A stretch of 40,600 bases of DNA from an uncultured Lachnospiraceae bacterium (GTDB lineage Bacteria > Bacillota > Clostridia > Lachnospirales > Lachnospiraceae). Under the pieces are notes generated by a model. The model did not search any database and was not told the origin of the DNA. It worked only from the letters and a program-made list of their open reading frames with translations. The stretch is from NCBI GenBank assembly GCA_902779505.1, contig CACZBZ010000002.1, positions 1 through 40,600 on the forward strand. The letters run 5' to 3'. Positions 16,670-25,701 of the stretch are shown piece after piece. The translations under genes were made by a program, and so were the position numbers. Positions within the stretch are counted from its first letter, which is position 1; each line of letters opens with the position of its first letter.

Positions 16670-19600
16670 TTATTTTTCGATAGAAATTGTAACGTTTTCT
16701 CCGTTAACATTCCACTCTTTGCTTACCTTATATTCATCAGTAAAGCTGAATCCTGTAGCAAGAACCTTGTCAGCTATTGTCTTCTCATTGTTCTTAACGA
16801 TAGCAGCGAGTTTCTCATTGCCCACTACCGCAACTTTGATATGATCCATAACCTCGAAGCCGCTGTCTTTTCTCATGGTCTGAATCTTACTGATGATCTC
16901 GTTAACATTACCTTCTTCAATAAGCTCGGGAGTAAGTGTTGCATCAAGAACAACTGTAAGTCGGTTGTTGTTCTCTGTTACAAAACCTTCCTTCTGTACC
17001 ATTGTTATAAGAAGATCTTCTTCTGTAAGCTCTATGCTTTCTCCTGCATCCTCAAACTTAAGAGCTCCGTTTTCCTGAAGTTCTGCATAAGCCTTATTAC
17101 CGTCAAGGGAAGCAAGTGTCTTCTGTATGAATCCGAGATGCTTGCCGTACTTAGGGCCTACTGTCTTAAGCTGTGGCTTGAATGTATATGTTGTGAACTC
17201 ACTTACATCATCTGTAAATGATATAGCCTTAACATTCAGCTCGTCAGCGATGATATCCTGATAGAAGTCAGAGAGCTCCTCTTCGGCTTTTACGAACATT
17301 CTTCCGATAGGCTGACGGTTCTTGATGCTTGAAGCATTTCTGCAGGCACGTCCCATAACAACGATGTTCATTACCTCATCCATCTTGCCTTCCAGATCCG
17401 CATCGATATACTTCTCTTCAACCTCAGGGAAATCGCAAAGGTGAACTGATACCGGTGCATTCTTGTCCAGTGAGCATACCAGATTACGATAGATTTCGTC
17501 TGCCATGAAAGGAATCATGGGTGCTGCGGCCTTTGAAACCGTTACAAGAGCTGTATAAAGGGTCATGTAGGCGTTGATCTTATCCTGTTCCATGCCCTTA
17601 GCCCAGAATCTCTCTCTGCCACGTCTTACGTACCAGTTACTCATCTCGTCCACAAATTCCTGAAGTGCTCTTGCTGCTTCAGGTATTCTGTAATTAAAGA
17701 GATCGTTGTCAACCTCCTTAACCATTGTATTCATCTTTGATATAAGCCACTTATCCATTACGGTAAGCTTATCGTAGTCCAGCGTATACTTTGTTGCATC
17801 AAAATTGTCTATGTTGGCATAGAGAACAAAGAATGCATATGTGTTCCACAAAGTACCCATGAACTTACGCTGTCCTTCTATAACGGCATCTCCATGGAAT
17901 CTGTTGGGAAGCCATGGTGCGGAATTGATGTAAAAATACCATCTGATGGCATCTGCGCCGTACTTCTCCAGTGCTTCAAAAGGATCAACCGCATTTCCCT
18001 TTGATTTGCTCATCTTCTGGCCCTTTTCGTCCTGAACGTGACCCAGAACTATAACATTTTCATAAGGAGCCTTGTTGAAGAGGATTGTTGACTCAGCCAT
18101 AAGTGAATGGAACCATCCACGGGTCTGATCCACTGCCTCTGATATAAACTGAGCAGGGAACTGCTTCTCAAAGAGATCCTTGTTCTCAAAAGGATAATGA
18201 TGCTGAGCAAAAGGCATTGCACCTGAATCAAACCAGCAGTCAATAACTTCCGGTACTCTCTTCATTGTGCCGCCGCAATCGGGACACTTCATTGTTACAT
18301 CATCAATGTATGGACGATGAAGTTCAACTTTTTCAGCGTCATTGACACCGCTTCTGTTCTTCAGTTCTTCTCTGCTTCCTATGCATTCCTGATGTCCGCA
18401 GCCTTCACACTCCCAGATGTTGAGAGGTGTTCCCCAGTAACGGTTACGTGAGATAGCCCAGTCCTGAATGTTTTCAAGCCAGTTACCAAAACGTCCCTTA
18501 CCGATGGATTCGGGAATCCAGTTAACGGTATTGTTGTTCTTGATAAGGTCATCTCTTACTGCTGTTTCCTTGATATACCATGACTCTCTTGCATAGTAGA
18601 TAAGAGGAGTGTCACATCTCCAGCAGTGAGGATATTCATGCTCGAATTTGGGAGCATCAAAAAGCTTTCCTTCTGCATCAAGATCCTTAAGTACTTCAGG
18701 ATCCGCCTTCTTAACAAAGAGACCTGCATAAGGAGTTTCTTCAGTCATCTCACCTTTTCCGTTAACGAACTGAACAAAAGGAAGGTCATAATCTCTTCCT
18801 ATTCTGGAGTCGTCTTCACCGAATGCAGGTGCGATATGTACTATACCGGTACCGTCTGACATGGTAACGTATGAATCACATGTTACAAAATGAGCCTTTT
18901 TGCCGGCCTTGCGGGCTGCTTCGCCGGAACACTCAAATAAAGGAATATACTCTTTTCTTTCAAGATCTTTTCCCTTATATGTCTCAAGCACTTCGAAAGC
19001 CGGAGCATCTTCTGTCTTAAGCTTGCCCAGTACTGTGTCAAGCAAAGCCTGAGCCATATAATATGTATATCCGTCTGCTGCCTTTACCTTGCAGTATGTA
19101 TCATCCGGATTAACACAAAGAGCCGTATTTGAAGGAAGTGTCCAGGGTGTGGTTGTCCATGCAAGGAAGTATGCATCTTCATCCGCACATTTGAATCTTA
19201 CGATAGCCGAGCGTTCTTTTACTGTCTTGTATCCCTGTGATACTTCCGCTGTTGAAAGAGGTGTACCACAACGAGGACAGTAGGGAACAATCTTGAATCC
19301 CTTGTAAAGAAGACCCTTGTTCCACATCTCTTTTAATGCCCACCACTCAGACTCAATATAATCATCATGGTAAGTTACGTACGGATCATCCATATCTGCC
19401 CAGAAACCTACGGTATCCGAGAAATCTTCCCACATACCCTTATATTTCCATACAGATTCCTTACATTTCTCGATAAAGGGCTCCATACCGTACTGCTCGA
19501 TCTGCTCTTTTCCGTTAAGTCCAAGCAGCTTCTCTACTTCAAGCTCAACAGGGAGTCCGTGAGTATCCCAGCCGGCCTTACGGGGAACATAGTATCCCTT

Positions 19601-19822
19601 CATTGTTCTGTATCTGGGAATCATATCCTTGATTACACGTGTAAGTACATGTCCTATATGGGGCTTACCGTTAGCAGTCGGAGGTCCGTCATAAAAAGTG
19701 TATGTCTCACACTTCTCTCTCTGCTCCATACTCTTACGGAATATGTCATTATCATTCCAGAATTTTAATGTTTCTTTTTCCCTGTCCACAAAATTCAGGG
19801 CTGTGTCTACTGCATCATACAT
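16670..19822 (-). CDS. ileS: Isoleucyl-tRNA synthetase, eukaryote-like (IleS2) type
   Basis: A 1050-residue class I synthetase that charges tRNA-Ile. The HIGH motif is in DGPPTANGKPHIGHV (HIGH at residues 55-58) and KMSKSKGN lies near residue 603. The Thr/Lys-containing N-terminal block and the long C-terminal region match the IleS2 form found in eukaryotes and some bacteria, which is generally less sensitive to mupirocin, not the shorter bacterial IleS1 (typically GPPYANG.IHIGHA). The editing domain is present (WTTTPWTLPSNTALCVNP). The upstream leader is only about 65 bases, with no T-box sequence, unlike many Firmicute ileS genes. It leads glgP and the hydratase gene. Confidence 0.96.
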   Translation of the reverse strand: MYDAVDTALNFVDREKETLKFWNDNDIFRKSMEQREKCETYTFYDGPPTANGKPHIGHVLTRVIKDMIPRYRTMKGYYVPRKAGWDTHGLPVELEVEKLLGLNGKEQIEQYGMEPFIEKCKESVWKYKGMWEDFSDTVGFWADMDDPYVTYHDDYIESEWWALKEMWNKGLLYKGFKIVPYCPRCGTPLSTAEVSQGYKTVKERSAIVRFKCADEDAYFLAWTTTPWTLPSNTALCVNPDDTYCKVKAADGYTYYMAQALLDTVLGKLKTEDAPAFEVLETYKGKDLERKEYIPLFECSGEAARKAGKKAHFVTCDSYVTMSDGTGIVHIAPAFGEDDSRIGRDYDLPFVQFVNGKGEMTEETPYAGLFVKKADPEVLKDLDAEGKLFDAPKFEHEYPHCWRCDTPLIYYARESWYIKETAVRDDLIKNNNTVNWIPESIGKGRFGNWLENIQDWAISRNRYWGTPLNIWECEGCGHQECIGSREELKNRSGVNDAEKVELHRPYIDDVTMKCPDCGGTMKRVPEVIDCWFDSGAMPFAQHHYPFENKDLFEKQFPAQFISEAVDQTRGWFHSLMAESTILFNKAPYENVIVLGHVQDEKGQKMSKSKGNAVDPFEALEKYGADAIRWYFYINSAPWLPNRFHGDAVIEGQRKFMGTLWNTYAFFVLYANIDNFDATKYTLDYDKLTVMDKWLISKMNTMVKEVDNDLFNYRIPEAARALQEFVDEMSNWYVRRGRERFWAKGMEQDKINAYMTLYTALVTVSKAAAPMIPFMADEIYRNLVCSLDKNAPVSVHLCDFPEVEEKYIDADLEGKMDEVMNIVVMGRACRNASSIKNRQPIGRMFVKAEEELSDFYQDIIADELNVKAISFTDDVSEFTTYTFKPQLKTVGPKYGKHLGFIQKTLASLDGNKAYAELQENGALKFEDAGESIELTEEDLLITMVQKEGFVTENNNRLTVVLDATLTPELIEEGNVNEIISKIQTMRKDSGFEVMDHIKVAVVGNEKLAAIVKNNEKTIADKVLATGFSFTDEYKVSKEWNVNGENVTISIEK

Positions 19823-19897
19823 TTGATATACCTCTCAATCTATGTTATGTAAACTTTTTATGCTGAAATAAGGGCATATTGACCCATAATCTACAAT

Positions 19898-19926
19898 ATT
19901 TTAGCACAATAAACTCTAAATGAAAA
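19898..19926 (-). promoter_or_regulatory. Promoter of ileS-glgP-hydratase
   Basis: Minus strand: TTTTCA (19921-19926), 17 bp, TAAAAT (19898-19903) preceded by TGC, an extended -10. Transcription would start near 19890, giving a leader of about 65 bases. The stretch 19823-20036 otherwise holds only this promoter and the terminator of the next gene. Confidence 0.55.
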
Positions 19927-19979
19927 CACAGACATTTTATAAGCTTATCTCGTGGGAATATCCTTATTCAGACAACAAA

Positions 19980-20024
19980 AACCTCCGGGTATGGGGGGCT
20001 ATCCCTATACCCGGAGGTCTTGGA
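19980..20024 (-). terminator. Rho-independent terminator of the 20037-24185 transporter genes
   Basis: Minus strand: ACCTCCGGGTATAGGG pairs with CCCATACCCGGAGGT, followed by TTTTTGTTGT. The long, G+C-rich stem lies 12 bases after the stop codon at 20037. Confidence 0.9.
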
Positions 20025-20036
20025 AATAAAATGGGG

Positions 20037-22070
20037 TTATTTTACAGCGCCGGTTCTGATTATGAACTTGACGCTTCCCTCCTGTCCATCTGCAAGGGAT
20101 GTGAATGTGTGATATCCCTTGGCAGCTTCCATTGTGGCGTCAAGCCTGTCGAGAACATTCTTGCCGTCGCTGTCGAAAGCATCTGTAAGTTTAGATATTC
20201 CTTCTTCATCAAATCTGACCATTCCGTCATTCAGATCGTTTGCACCTGTTAAGAGTTCACTTACTCCATCAGTTAACTTGCCTGTGCCGTCATAGAGCTT
20301 TGATGCACCGTCAACCAGTGCTGCCGAATTGCCGTTTAATGTATTTACACCTGACTGTAATGTGCCGACACCGGAATCCAACTGACCCGCACCGTCTGCA
20401 ACCTTTTTGGCACCGTCTGCCAGCTGTGATGTAGCTGCCTTAAGCTGGTCAATCATTCCCGAATATGATGCTGCGGATCCTGCTGCGGCTGAAGCTCCGT
20501 CGATTGCACCCTTCTGAGCAGCACTTGTAAGAGCGTCAAGGCATGCCTGAGTTGCGGTTGAATTCTCGCTTTCTGCTGCACCGCTTACTTTACCGGCTAC
20601 ATTGTTAAGTATTCCCGAAGCTATTCCGTAAGCAAGCTGATCGGCCTGATCTGATGTCATTACACCTGCAGCAACCATGTTATCAAAATTCGGTCTGACG
20701 CTTGATGCAGCAGCCTTTATGCTGTCGGATGAATTGATAGATGATGCAACAGAACCCAATGCCGCCTGTGTAATTCCCTTACTGAGCTGACTTGCGCCTG
20801 CAGATAATAAAGGATCTGCCGCAACTGCTGAACTGATCTGATTCTTCTGCTCTTCTGTAAGTGATCCGCTGGGAAGTGATATTGCCTGCACTTTTTCATT
20901 AAGTGTTGCTGCTCCCGCACTCAGTTCGTTAGCCCCGCTGCTAAGTGCTCCGGAACCCTCTTTAAGTGTATTAACACCTGATTCAATCTGTGATACTCCG
21001 TCTGTATATTTTACAACTCCGTCATAGAGTTCTTTTGCTCCGTTGGAGAACTCTCCCGTCTTGTCGCTGAGTTCCTGAACTCCGTCTCTTAAGGCTCCGC
21101 TTCCGTCTTCAAGTTTTGTTGTTGCATCCGTAAGATCGTTCATTCCGTCTTCAAGTTCAGAGAGATCTATGGAATCTGTAAGATGAATATCCGAAAGAGC
21201 ATCACTGAGTATAACCGACAATGTCATGTCCAGCTGGAAGTCGCTTGTTATAGCATTGACTTCAACGTAATCCGGAATTGATATATCTTTCTCTTCCAGT
21301 TCTTCCTTGTCCAGATCAAGACTCTCTGTCAGACCGGGAAAAGCAAGGCCCATAACTATATTGTTGTTGCCTTCGCTCATAACCTTGCCGTTGGTAACAT
21401 TGATATCGGCGAACTTATCTGTAGGAAGAATCATTGTGCTCATAACAGTGAAAGGTACATAGACTTCCGTGTCCTTTCCGTCTACAGATGTCTCTACCTT
21501 TTCGTTATTTGTATAATCGAATCGGATGGTTACATTACCGCTTTTACCTGCTATCTCATCGGCTGTCATCTCCTGTCCGTCAAGATAGTATGTGATATTC
21601 ATGCTTACGGGAAGTTCTTTGTCTGTTGTTCCCTGATAATATATGCTGCTTCCGTCTGCATTCCATGTGATGTTTTCACCGTCGTTCTCGAATGTTTCCT
21701 CACCCTTGATATTCTTAATGTCTGTAAGATCGGACTGATCTACGATTGTCTTCTCGCCGCTTGTGTTCTTGAGCCAGTCGCTTACTATTACTTCCTTGGT
21801 TGCGCCGTTGGCATCCGCAACAACGTATACGCTTTCCTCTTTATCTACGCTTTCATCTGTTGTTCCCACCTGTGTCGCTATAAGCTCACTCAAAAGTGTT
21901 GCGTCGTCATCGGTAAAAGCTTCCGTAACTGTGTCCATGGCCGCATCCGCAACTGTTTTGCCGGGAAGTCCGCAACCGCACATTCCCATTCCCGCAAGAG
22001 CTATTGTAAGAATCAATGCTGTTGCTTTTTTTCCTATATTATTACTGTATATATAATTCTTATTCTTCAT
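20037..22070 (-). CDS. Exported protein with Leu/Gly heptad repeats, partner of an MMPL transporter
   Basis: A 677-residue exported protein. Residues about 15-30 are a hydrophobic signal segment ending in GMGMCGCG, so it may be a lipoprotein, though the lipobox is not canonical. Residues 50-320 form a beta-rich domain. Two blocks of X-X-X-Leu-X-X-Gly-type repeats follow, for example LEDGSGALRDGVQELSDKTG and LADGAKKVADGAGQLDSG, separated by an Ala/Ser-rich helical segment. These repeats occur in YhgE/Pip-like proteins and in extracytoplasmic parts of MMPL-type exporters. ATG 22070 is preceded by AGGAAGGAACAG. It lies 42 bp after the MMPL gene and ends at a strong terminator, so the two form one unit. 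The role in export is inferred. Confidence 0.8.
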   Translation of the reverse strand: MKNKNYIYSNNIGKKATALILTIALAGMGMCGCGLPGKTVADAAMDTVTEAFTDDDATLLSELIATQVGTTDESVDKEESVYVVADANGATKEVIVSDWLKNTSGEKTIVDQSDLTDIKNIKGEETFENDGENITWNADGSSIYYQGTTDKELPVSMNITYYLDGQEMTADEIAGKSGNVTIRFDYTNNEKVETSVDGKDTEVYVPFTVMSTMILPTDKFADINVTNGKVMSEGNNNIVMGLAFPGLTESLDLDKEELEEKDISIPDYVEVNAITSDFQLDMTLSVILSDALSDIHLTDSIDLSELEDGMNDLTDATTKLEDGSGALRDGVQELSDKTGEFSNGAKELYDGVVKYTDGVSQIESGVNTLKEGSGALSSGANELSAGAATLNEKVQAISLPSGSLTEEQKNQISSAVAADPLLSAGASQLSKGITQAALGSVASSINSSDSIKAAASSVRPNFDNMVAAGVMTSDQADQLAYGIASGILNNVAGKVSGAAESENSTATQACLDALTSAAQKGAIDGASAAAGSAASYSGMIDQLKAATSQLADGAKKVADGAGQLDSGVGTLQSGVNTLNGNSAALVDGASKLYDGTGKLTDGVSELLTGANDLNDGMVRFDEEGISKLTDAFDSDGKNVLDRLDATMEAAKGYHTFTSLADGQEGSVKFIIRTGAVK

Positions 22071-22112
22071 AATACTGTTCCTTCCTTTCCTGTTATCGAA
22101 TCCCAAAAGAAC

Positions 22113-24185
22113 TTAAGCTTCACTCTTTTGTATAAAGCCTTTGCTGCTCTTACATATCAGACCGTCAAATATCATAAACATGCTTGGAAGTACCAAAAGC
22201 ACTACCACCATACTGATCAGGGCACCTCTTGCCATCAATGTACATAAAGCGCTGATCATGTCTATGTTGGAATAAAGTCCGACTCCGAATGTAGCTGCAA
22301 AAAAACTGAATGCCGATACCATTATCGACTGAATGCTGCAGGCGTGAGCGATTGTTATCGCTTCCTTCTTGTCCTTGCCCGCATATCTCTCAATCTTGTA
22401 TCTGTTGGTCATCAGTATTGCATAATCCACAGTTGATCCGAGCTGTATCGTTCCTATTACAACCGATGCTATGAAAGGAAGTTTTGTATCGGTGTAATAA
22501 GGTATTCCCATATTGATAAATATCGCAAATTCTATTACTCCCACCAGGATTACCGGTAATGAAACCGATTTAAATACGAAAAGAATGATGATAAAGATAA
22601 CACCTATCGATACTGCCGATACGACCTTAAAATCTTTATCCGTTGTTGTGATAAGGTCCTTTGTACAAGGTGCTTCTCCGATGAGCATTGCATCCTTATC
22701 ATATTTGTCTATGATAGCGTTCAAAGTATCGACCTGGGCATTAACCTCATCGGATGCCACCGGATATTCCGACATTATCATAACCAGCTGATATTCACCG
22801 TTATCCAGCGTCTCTCTCAGGTCTGAAGGTATCATATCCCTTGGTATCATAGGGCCCACAAATGTATCAAGTCCCAGGACTTTCTTGACACCGTCCACGT
22901 TCTTAATCTCGTCCAGCATTTCATTCATGCTGTTTTCCGGAAGATCACTGTCCGCCAAGATGATATGTGTTGCATTCATCTCAAACAGTTCATTCAGTTT
23001 GTCATTAGCCTGTATACAAGGCAGATCTTCCGGTAATGTGGAGTCGAGATTGTAGTAGACAGCTGTATGAGTGTATCCGTATATGGCAGGTATCCATATC
23101 AATACGAAAAGCACCGCTATAACAATGTAATGCTTTGTTATAAAATTTGAAACCTTACTCAGATCCGGAAGCAAAGGTTTGTGAGATGTTTTCTCAATCG
23201 CCTTATCAAAGATAAGAATCATACTCGGAAGTATTGTTACACAGCTTATTACTCCGAAGATAACACCCTTGGCCATTACTATTCCAAGATCCAGTCCCAA
23301 AGTAAAACTCATGAAACACAGTGCCACGAAACCTGCAACGGTTGTAATTGAGCTTCCCACAACACTGCTGATTGTTGCAGCGATTGCCTCTGCCATGGCA
23401 TCCTGCTTATCATCGCATTCGCTCTGTTTTTCTTTATATGAATGCCAGAGGAATATGGAGTAGTCCATGGTGACACCCAGCTGTAATACTGCTGCCAGGG
23501 CCTGTGTTATATAAGATATCTCGCCTTGGATGAAATTGGTTCCCAGGTTGTATATTATTGCCATTCCTATACTTAACAGGAAGAACAATGGTACAAGGAA
23601 GGAATCCATGGTCAGCGACAGAACCACTATCGACAGAGCAACTGCAAGACATACATATACAGGAGTCTCCTTATTGGACAGGTTCTTTGTATCCGTAACT
23701 ACCGCTGACATACCGCTTACGAAGCACTGGCCTGCCGTTACATCTCTTATTTCTTCTATGGCGTCCATTGTTTCGTCCGAAGATATTGTCGTGTCAAAGA
23801 ATACTGCCATCATGGTAGCGTCGCCGTTAACAAAAGTATCTTTGATGTCATCCGGCAATATCTCAACCGGTATGGACAGATCCGCTACCGAGTCGTACCA
23901 GATAACTTCCTTGACATGGTCAACGCCTTCTATCTTCTGCTTCAGTTTTGCAACGTCCTTGAATTCCATTCCTTCGACGATGCACATGGAAAAGGCTCCC
24001 GTTCCGAAATCCTTCTCCAGAATATCCTGGCCAACCATGGTCTCTATCTCACCCGGCAGGTATGACAGTACATCATAATTGATTCTTGTACTGAAATATC
24101 CCAATGCCGCAGGAATAAGAAGAGCAATGCTGACTATCAGGATTACAAATCTCCCCCTCACAATTCCCTTTCCAAAAGCTTTCAT
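22113..24185 (-). CDS. MMPL/RND-family transporter
   Basis: A 690-residue membrane protein with the RND layout: one N-terminal transmembrane helix (FVILIVSIALLIPAALGYF), an extracytoplasmic domain (about 35-170), five further helices containing LGVTMDYSIFLWHSYKEK, then the same pattern again with a second loop (about 370-510) and helices containing LGSTVDYAILMTNRYK. The paired GxTxDY motifs are the proton-relay region of MMPL proteins. Such proteins export lipids, siderophores or drugs; the substrate is unknown here. The ATG at 24185 follows AAGAAGGAAG. A TetR regulator lies just upstream and a heptad-repeat partner just downstream. Confidence 0.9.
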   Translation of the reverse strand: MKAFGKGIVRGRFVILIVSIALLIPAALGYFSTRINYDVLSYLPGEIETMVGQDILEKDFGTGAFSMCIVEGMEFKDVAKLKQKIEGVDHVKEVIWYDSVADLSIPVEILPDDIKDTFVNGDATMMAVFFDTTISSDETMDAIEEIRDVTAGQCFVSGMSAVVTDTKNLSNKETPVYVCLAVALSIVVLSLTMDSFLVPLFFLLSIGMAIIYNLGTNFIQGEISYITQALAAVLQLGVTMDYSIFLWHSYKEKQSECDDKQDAMAEAIAATISSVVGSSITTVAGFVALCFMSFTLGLDLGIVMAKGVIFGVISCVTILPSMILIFDKAIEKTSHKPLLPDLSKVSNFITKHYIVIAVLFVLIWIPAIYGYTHTAVYYNLDSTLPEDLPCIQANDKLNELFEMNATHIILADSDLPENSMNEMLDEIKNVDGVKKVLGLDTFVGPMIPRDMIPSDLRETLDNGEYQLVMIMSEYPVASDEVNAQVDTLNAIIDKYDKDAMLIGEAPCTKDLITTTDKDFKVVSAVSIGVIFIIILFVFKSVSLPVILVGVIEFAIFINMGIPYYTDTKLPFIASVVIGTIQLGSTVDYAILMTNRYKIERYAGKDKKEAITIAHACSIQSIMVSAFSFFAATFGVGLYSNIDMISALCTLMARGALISMVVVLLVLPSMFMIFDGLICKSSKGFIQKSEA

Positions 24186-24238
24186 AAAATCATCTTCCTT
24201 CTTTGAATTTGTGATTCTTTTATTTCCATCATCAGTAT

Positions 24239-24277
24239 AAAAAAAGGATTGCCCATTTGTTAATGAGCAATCCTTTT
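24239..24277 (-). terminator. Terminator between the TetR gene and the MMPL gene
   Basis: GGATTGC (24245-24251) pairs with GCAATCC (24266-24272), extended by A/T pairs, and on the minus strand ends in a run of seven T. It separates the mgtC-tetR transcript from the transporter genes, which then need their own promoter in the roughly 55 bases before 24185. Confidence 0.8.
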
Positions 24278-24313
24278 CATATGTTCGTTTTAAAATGATG
24301 TTTTATAGCCTCA

Positions 24314-24327
24314 TGTTCACTTTTGAA
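24314..24327. promoter_or_regulatory. Small inverted repeat, possible TetR operator
   Basis: GTTCA-CTTT-TGAAC lies between the tetR stop and the MMPL gene. TetR proteins bind short palindromes near the genes they control, but this one is upstream of the terminator rather than inside the short promoter space, so the assignment is weak. Confidence 0.22.
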
Positions 24328-24364
24328 CTACATTTTCATCTAAATGTCTATCGATTTACTACAT

Positions 24365-24973
24365 TCATTTAATCGTATCATAACTGATCAGTTCCGGTTC
24401 AACTCCCATTTCCCTGACAACATCAAGAAGACTCTTATCCTCAATATAGGTAAATATCTCTGCCATCTGTTCAGGCGGTACGCACATATCCGCTTCAATC
24501 CACATAATGAATATGTAGGAGAGACCGTGAGCTACATATCCCGCCATTCTTTCCGGTGTGATCCATGGATTATTGGCCGAATGAACCTCCTCCACATGGG
24601 GTGCCTTAAAGAAAAATTTCAGGAATATCTTCTTAATGGCATCTTCCACTATGGATTCAAAGGAATTCTGGCCTTCCAGTTTTACGGCACACTTATAAAA
24701 TTCCTTGTCATGCAGGATATTACGTCCTGCCACTATTATAGCTTCCCTGATCATACCGTTCTCAAGGAGGACATCCAGACTGTTTAAGAGTTTTTCATAT
24801 ATGATCCACTCAAGAAGTTCATATTTATCCTGAAAATGATTATAAAAAGTAGAGCGGATCACATCAGCTCCGTCCGTAATCTCCTGTATGGTTATCTTTT
24901 CGATTGGCTTCTTTACCGCAAGCTCCATAAAGCTTTCGGCAAGCCTGTCTTCCATGGATGCTTTTTTACGCAT
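24365..24973 (-). CDS. TetR/AcrR-family transcriptional regulator
   Basis: A 202-residue regulator. The N-terminal helix-turn-helix is clear: KKPIEKITIQEITDGADVIRSTFYNHFQDKYELLEWI at about residues 21-57 (given here as one continuous region; key residues are I-T-I-Q-E-I, the turn G-A, and S-T-F-Y-N-H-F). The C-terminal part is helical and would bind a ligand and dimerise. It lies 20 bp after the MgtC-like gene and just before the MMPL exporter pair, so it most likely controls that exporter. The exporter substrate may be its ligand; this is inferred from position only. Confidence 0.88.
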   Translation of the reverse strand: MRKKASMEDRLAESFMELAVKKPIEKITIQEITDGADVIRSTFYNHFQDKYELLEWIIYEKLLNSLDVLLENGMIREAIIVAGRNILHDKEFYKCAVKLEGQNSFESIVEDAIKKIFLKFFFKAPHVEEVHSANNPWITPERMAGYVAHGLSYIFIMWIEADMCVPPEQMAEIFTYIEDKSLLDVVREMGVEPELISYDTIK

Positions 24974-24993
24974 ATTTCAATCTCTTTTCACAA

Positions 24994-25677
24994 TCATATT
25001 TCGTATGACACAATTCCCTCAATCGCATCAAGAACAAGGACCGCTTCATCATATGCATGGACATGAGACATGGTGACCATAAGATGAAGAACACATCTCT
25101 TCTTCTCTTTATGTTCAAGCTTTATTCTGTTGACCTCTATATAATTCTGCACCGCTTCGGAACTGTCTTCACACTCCGCTATTATCTGACCTCTGAGGCT
25201 TTCTTTTGCAAGTCTGATATTGCCGTGTAACAGAAACTGCGTTGCGATTATACATACAGTACCTATAAAACCAAGAATATACATGCCGGCTCCCATGGCC
25301 ATACCAACACCAACTGTTGCCCATACGCCTGCTGCCGTTGTAATACCGCTTACAAATCCCTGCTTGCCGGTGAGTATCAGTCCGCCGCCCAAGAATCCAA
25401 TACCCGTAATAATGCCTGCTGCCACACGGGATGCATCCACGGTAATTCCGCTATTCACCGACAGCACATCATTGAATCCGTACTTGGATATGATGACCAT
25501 TATCGCAGCCGCAATCGCAACCATCATTATCGCAGCCGCAATCGCAACCATTATGTGAGTCCTGATTCCGGCCAGTTTTGCCATGGACTGTCTCTCCAAT
25601 CCGATTACCGCACCGCACAATATGGCCGCAAGTAGACGAACAACAAATTCCAATTGCTGAGTTATGAACTGGTCCAT
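24994..25677 (-). CDS. MgtC/SapB-family membrane protein with a nine-residue tandem insertion
   Basis: About 227 residues. The MgtC domain is recognisable: RLLAAILCGAVIGLERQSM, LAGIRTHIMVAI, SRVAAGIITGIGFLGGGLIL, and GITTAAGVWATVGVGMAMG, with four to five transmembrane helices. Residues about 150-227 form a small cytoplasmic ACT-like domain. MgtC proteins are linked to low-magnesium growth and control of ATP synthase in some bacteria. MVAIAAAIM occurs twice in a row in the second membrane helix because of an exact 27-bp tandem duplication; the usual family sequence has one copy. The frame is kept, but the helix becomes 9 residues longer. ATG 25677 is preferred to 25683 for its spacing from AAAGGAG. 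It follows the broken mfd. Confidence 0.87.
   Translation of the reverse strand: MDQFITQQLEFVVRLLAAILCGAVIGLERQSMAKLAGIRTHIMVAIAAAIMMVAIAAAIMVIISKYGFNDVLSVNSGITVDASRVAAGIITGIGFLGGGLILTGKQGFVSGITTAAGVWATVGVGMAMGAGMYILGFIGTVCIIATQFLLHGNIRLAKESLRGQIIAECEDSSEAVQNYIEVNRIKLEHKEKKRCVLHLMVTMSHVHAYDEAVLVLDAIEGIVSYEI
25498..25551. repeat. Exact 2 x 27-bp tandem duplication in the MgtC-like gene
   Basis: Copies at 25498-25524 and 25525-25551 are identical, starting CATTATCGCAGCCGCAATCG. The duplication is in frame and doubles MVAIAAAIM. Confidence 0.96.
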
Positions 25678-25701
25678 ACACATATACTCCTTTGGTCAGA
25701 A

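Noticed and set aside
19823-20036. T-box riboswitch before ileS
   Set aside because: No T-box core sequence (AGGGTGGNACCGCG) and no long leader. The only stem-loop there is the terminator of the upstream transporter genes.
20300-21150. DNA-level repeat array in the heptad-repeat gene
   Set aside because: The repetition is in the protein pattern (x-x-x-Leu-x-x-Gly); the DNA copies differ at many bases, so it is not a tandem DNA repeat or CRISPR.
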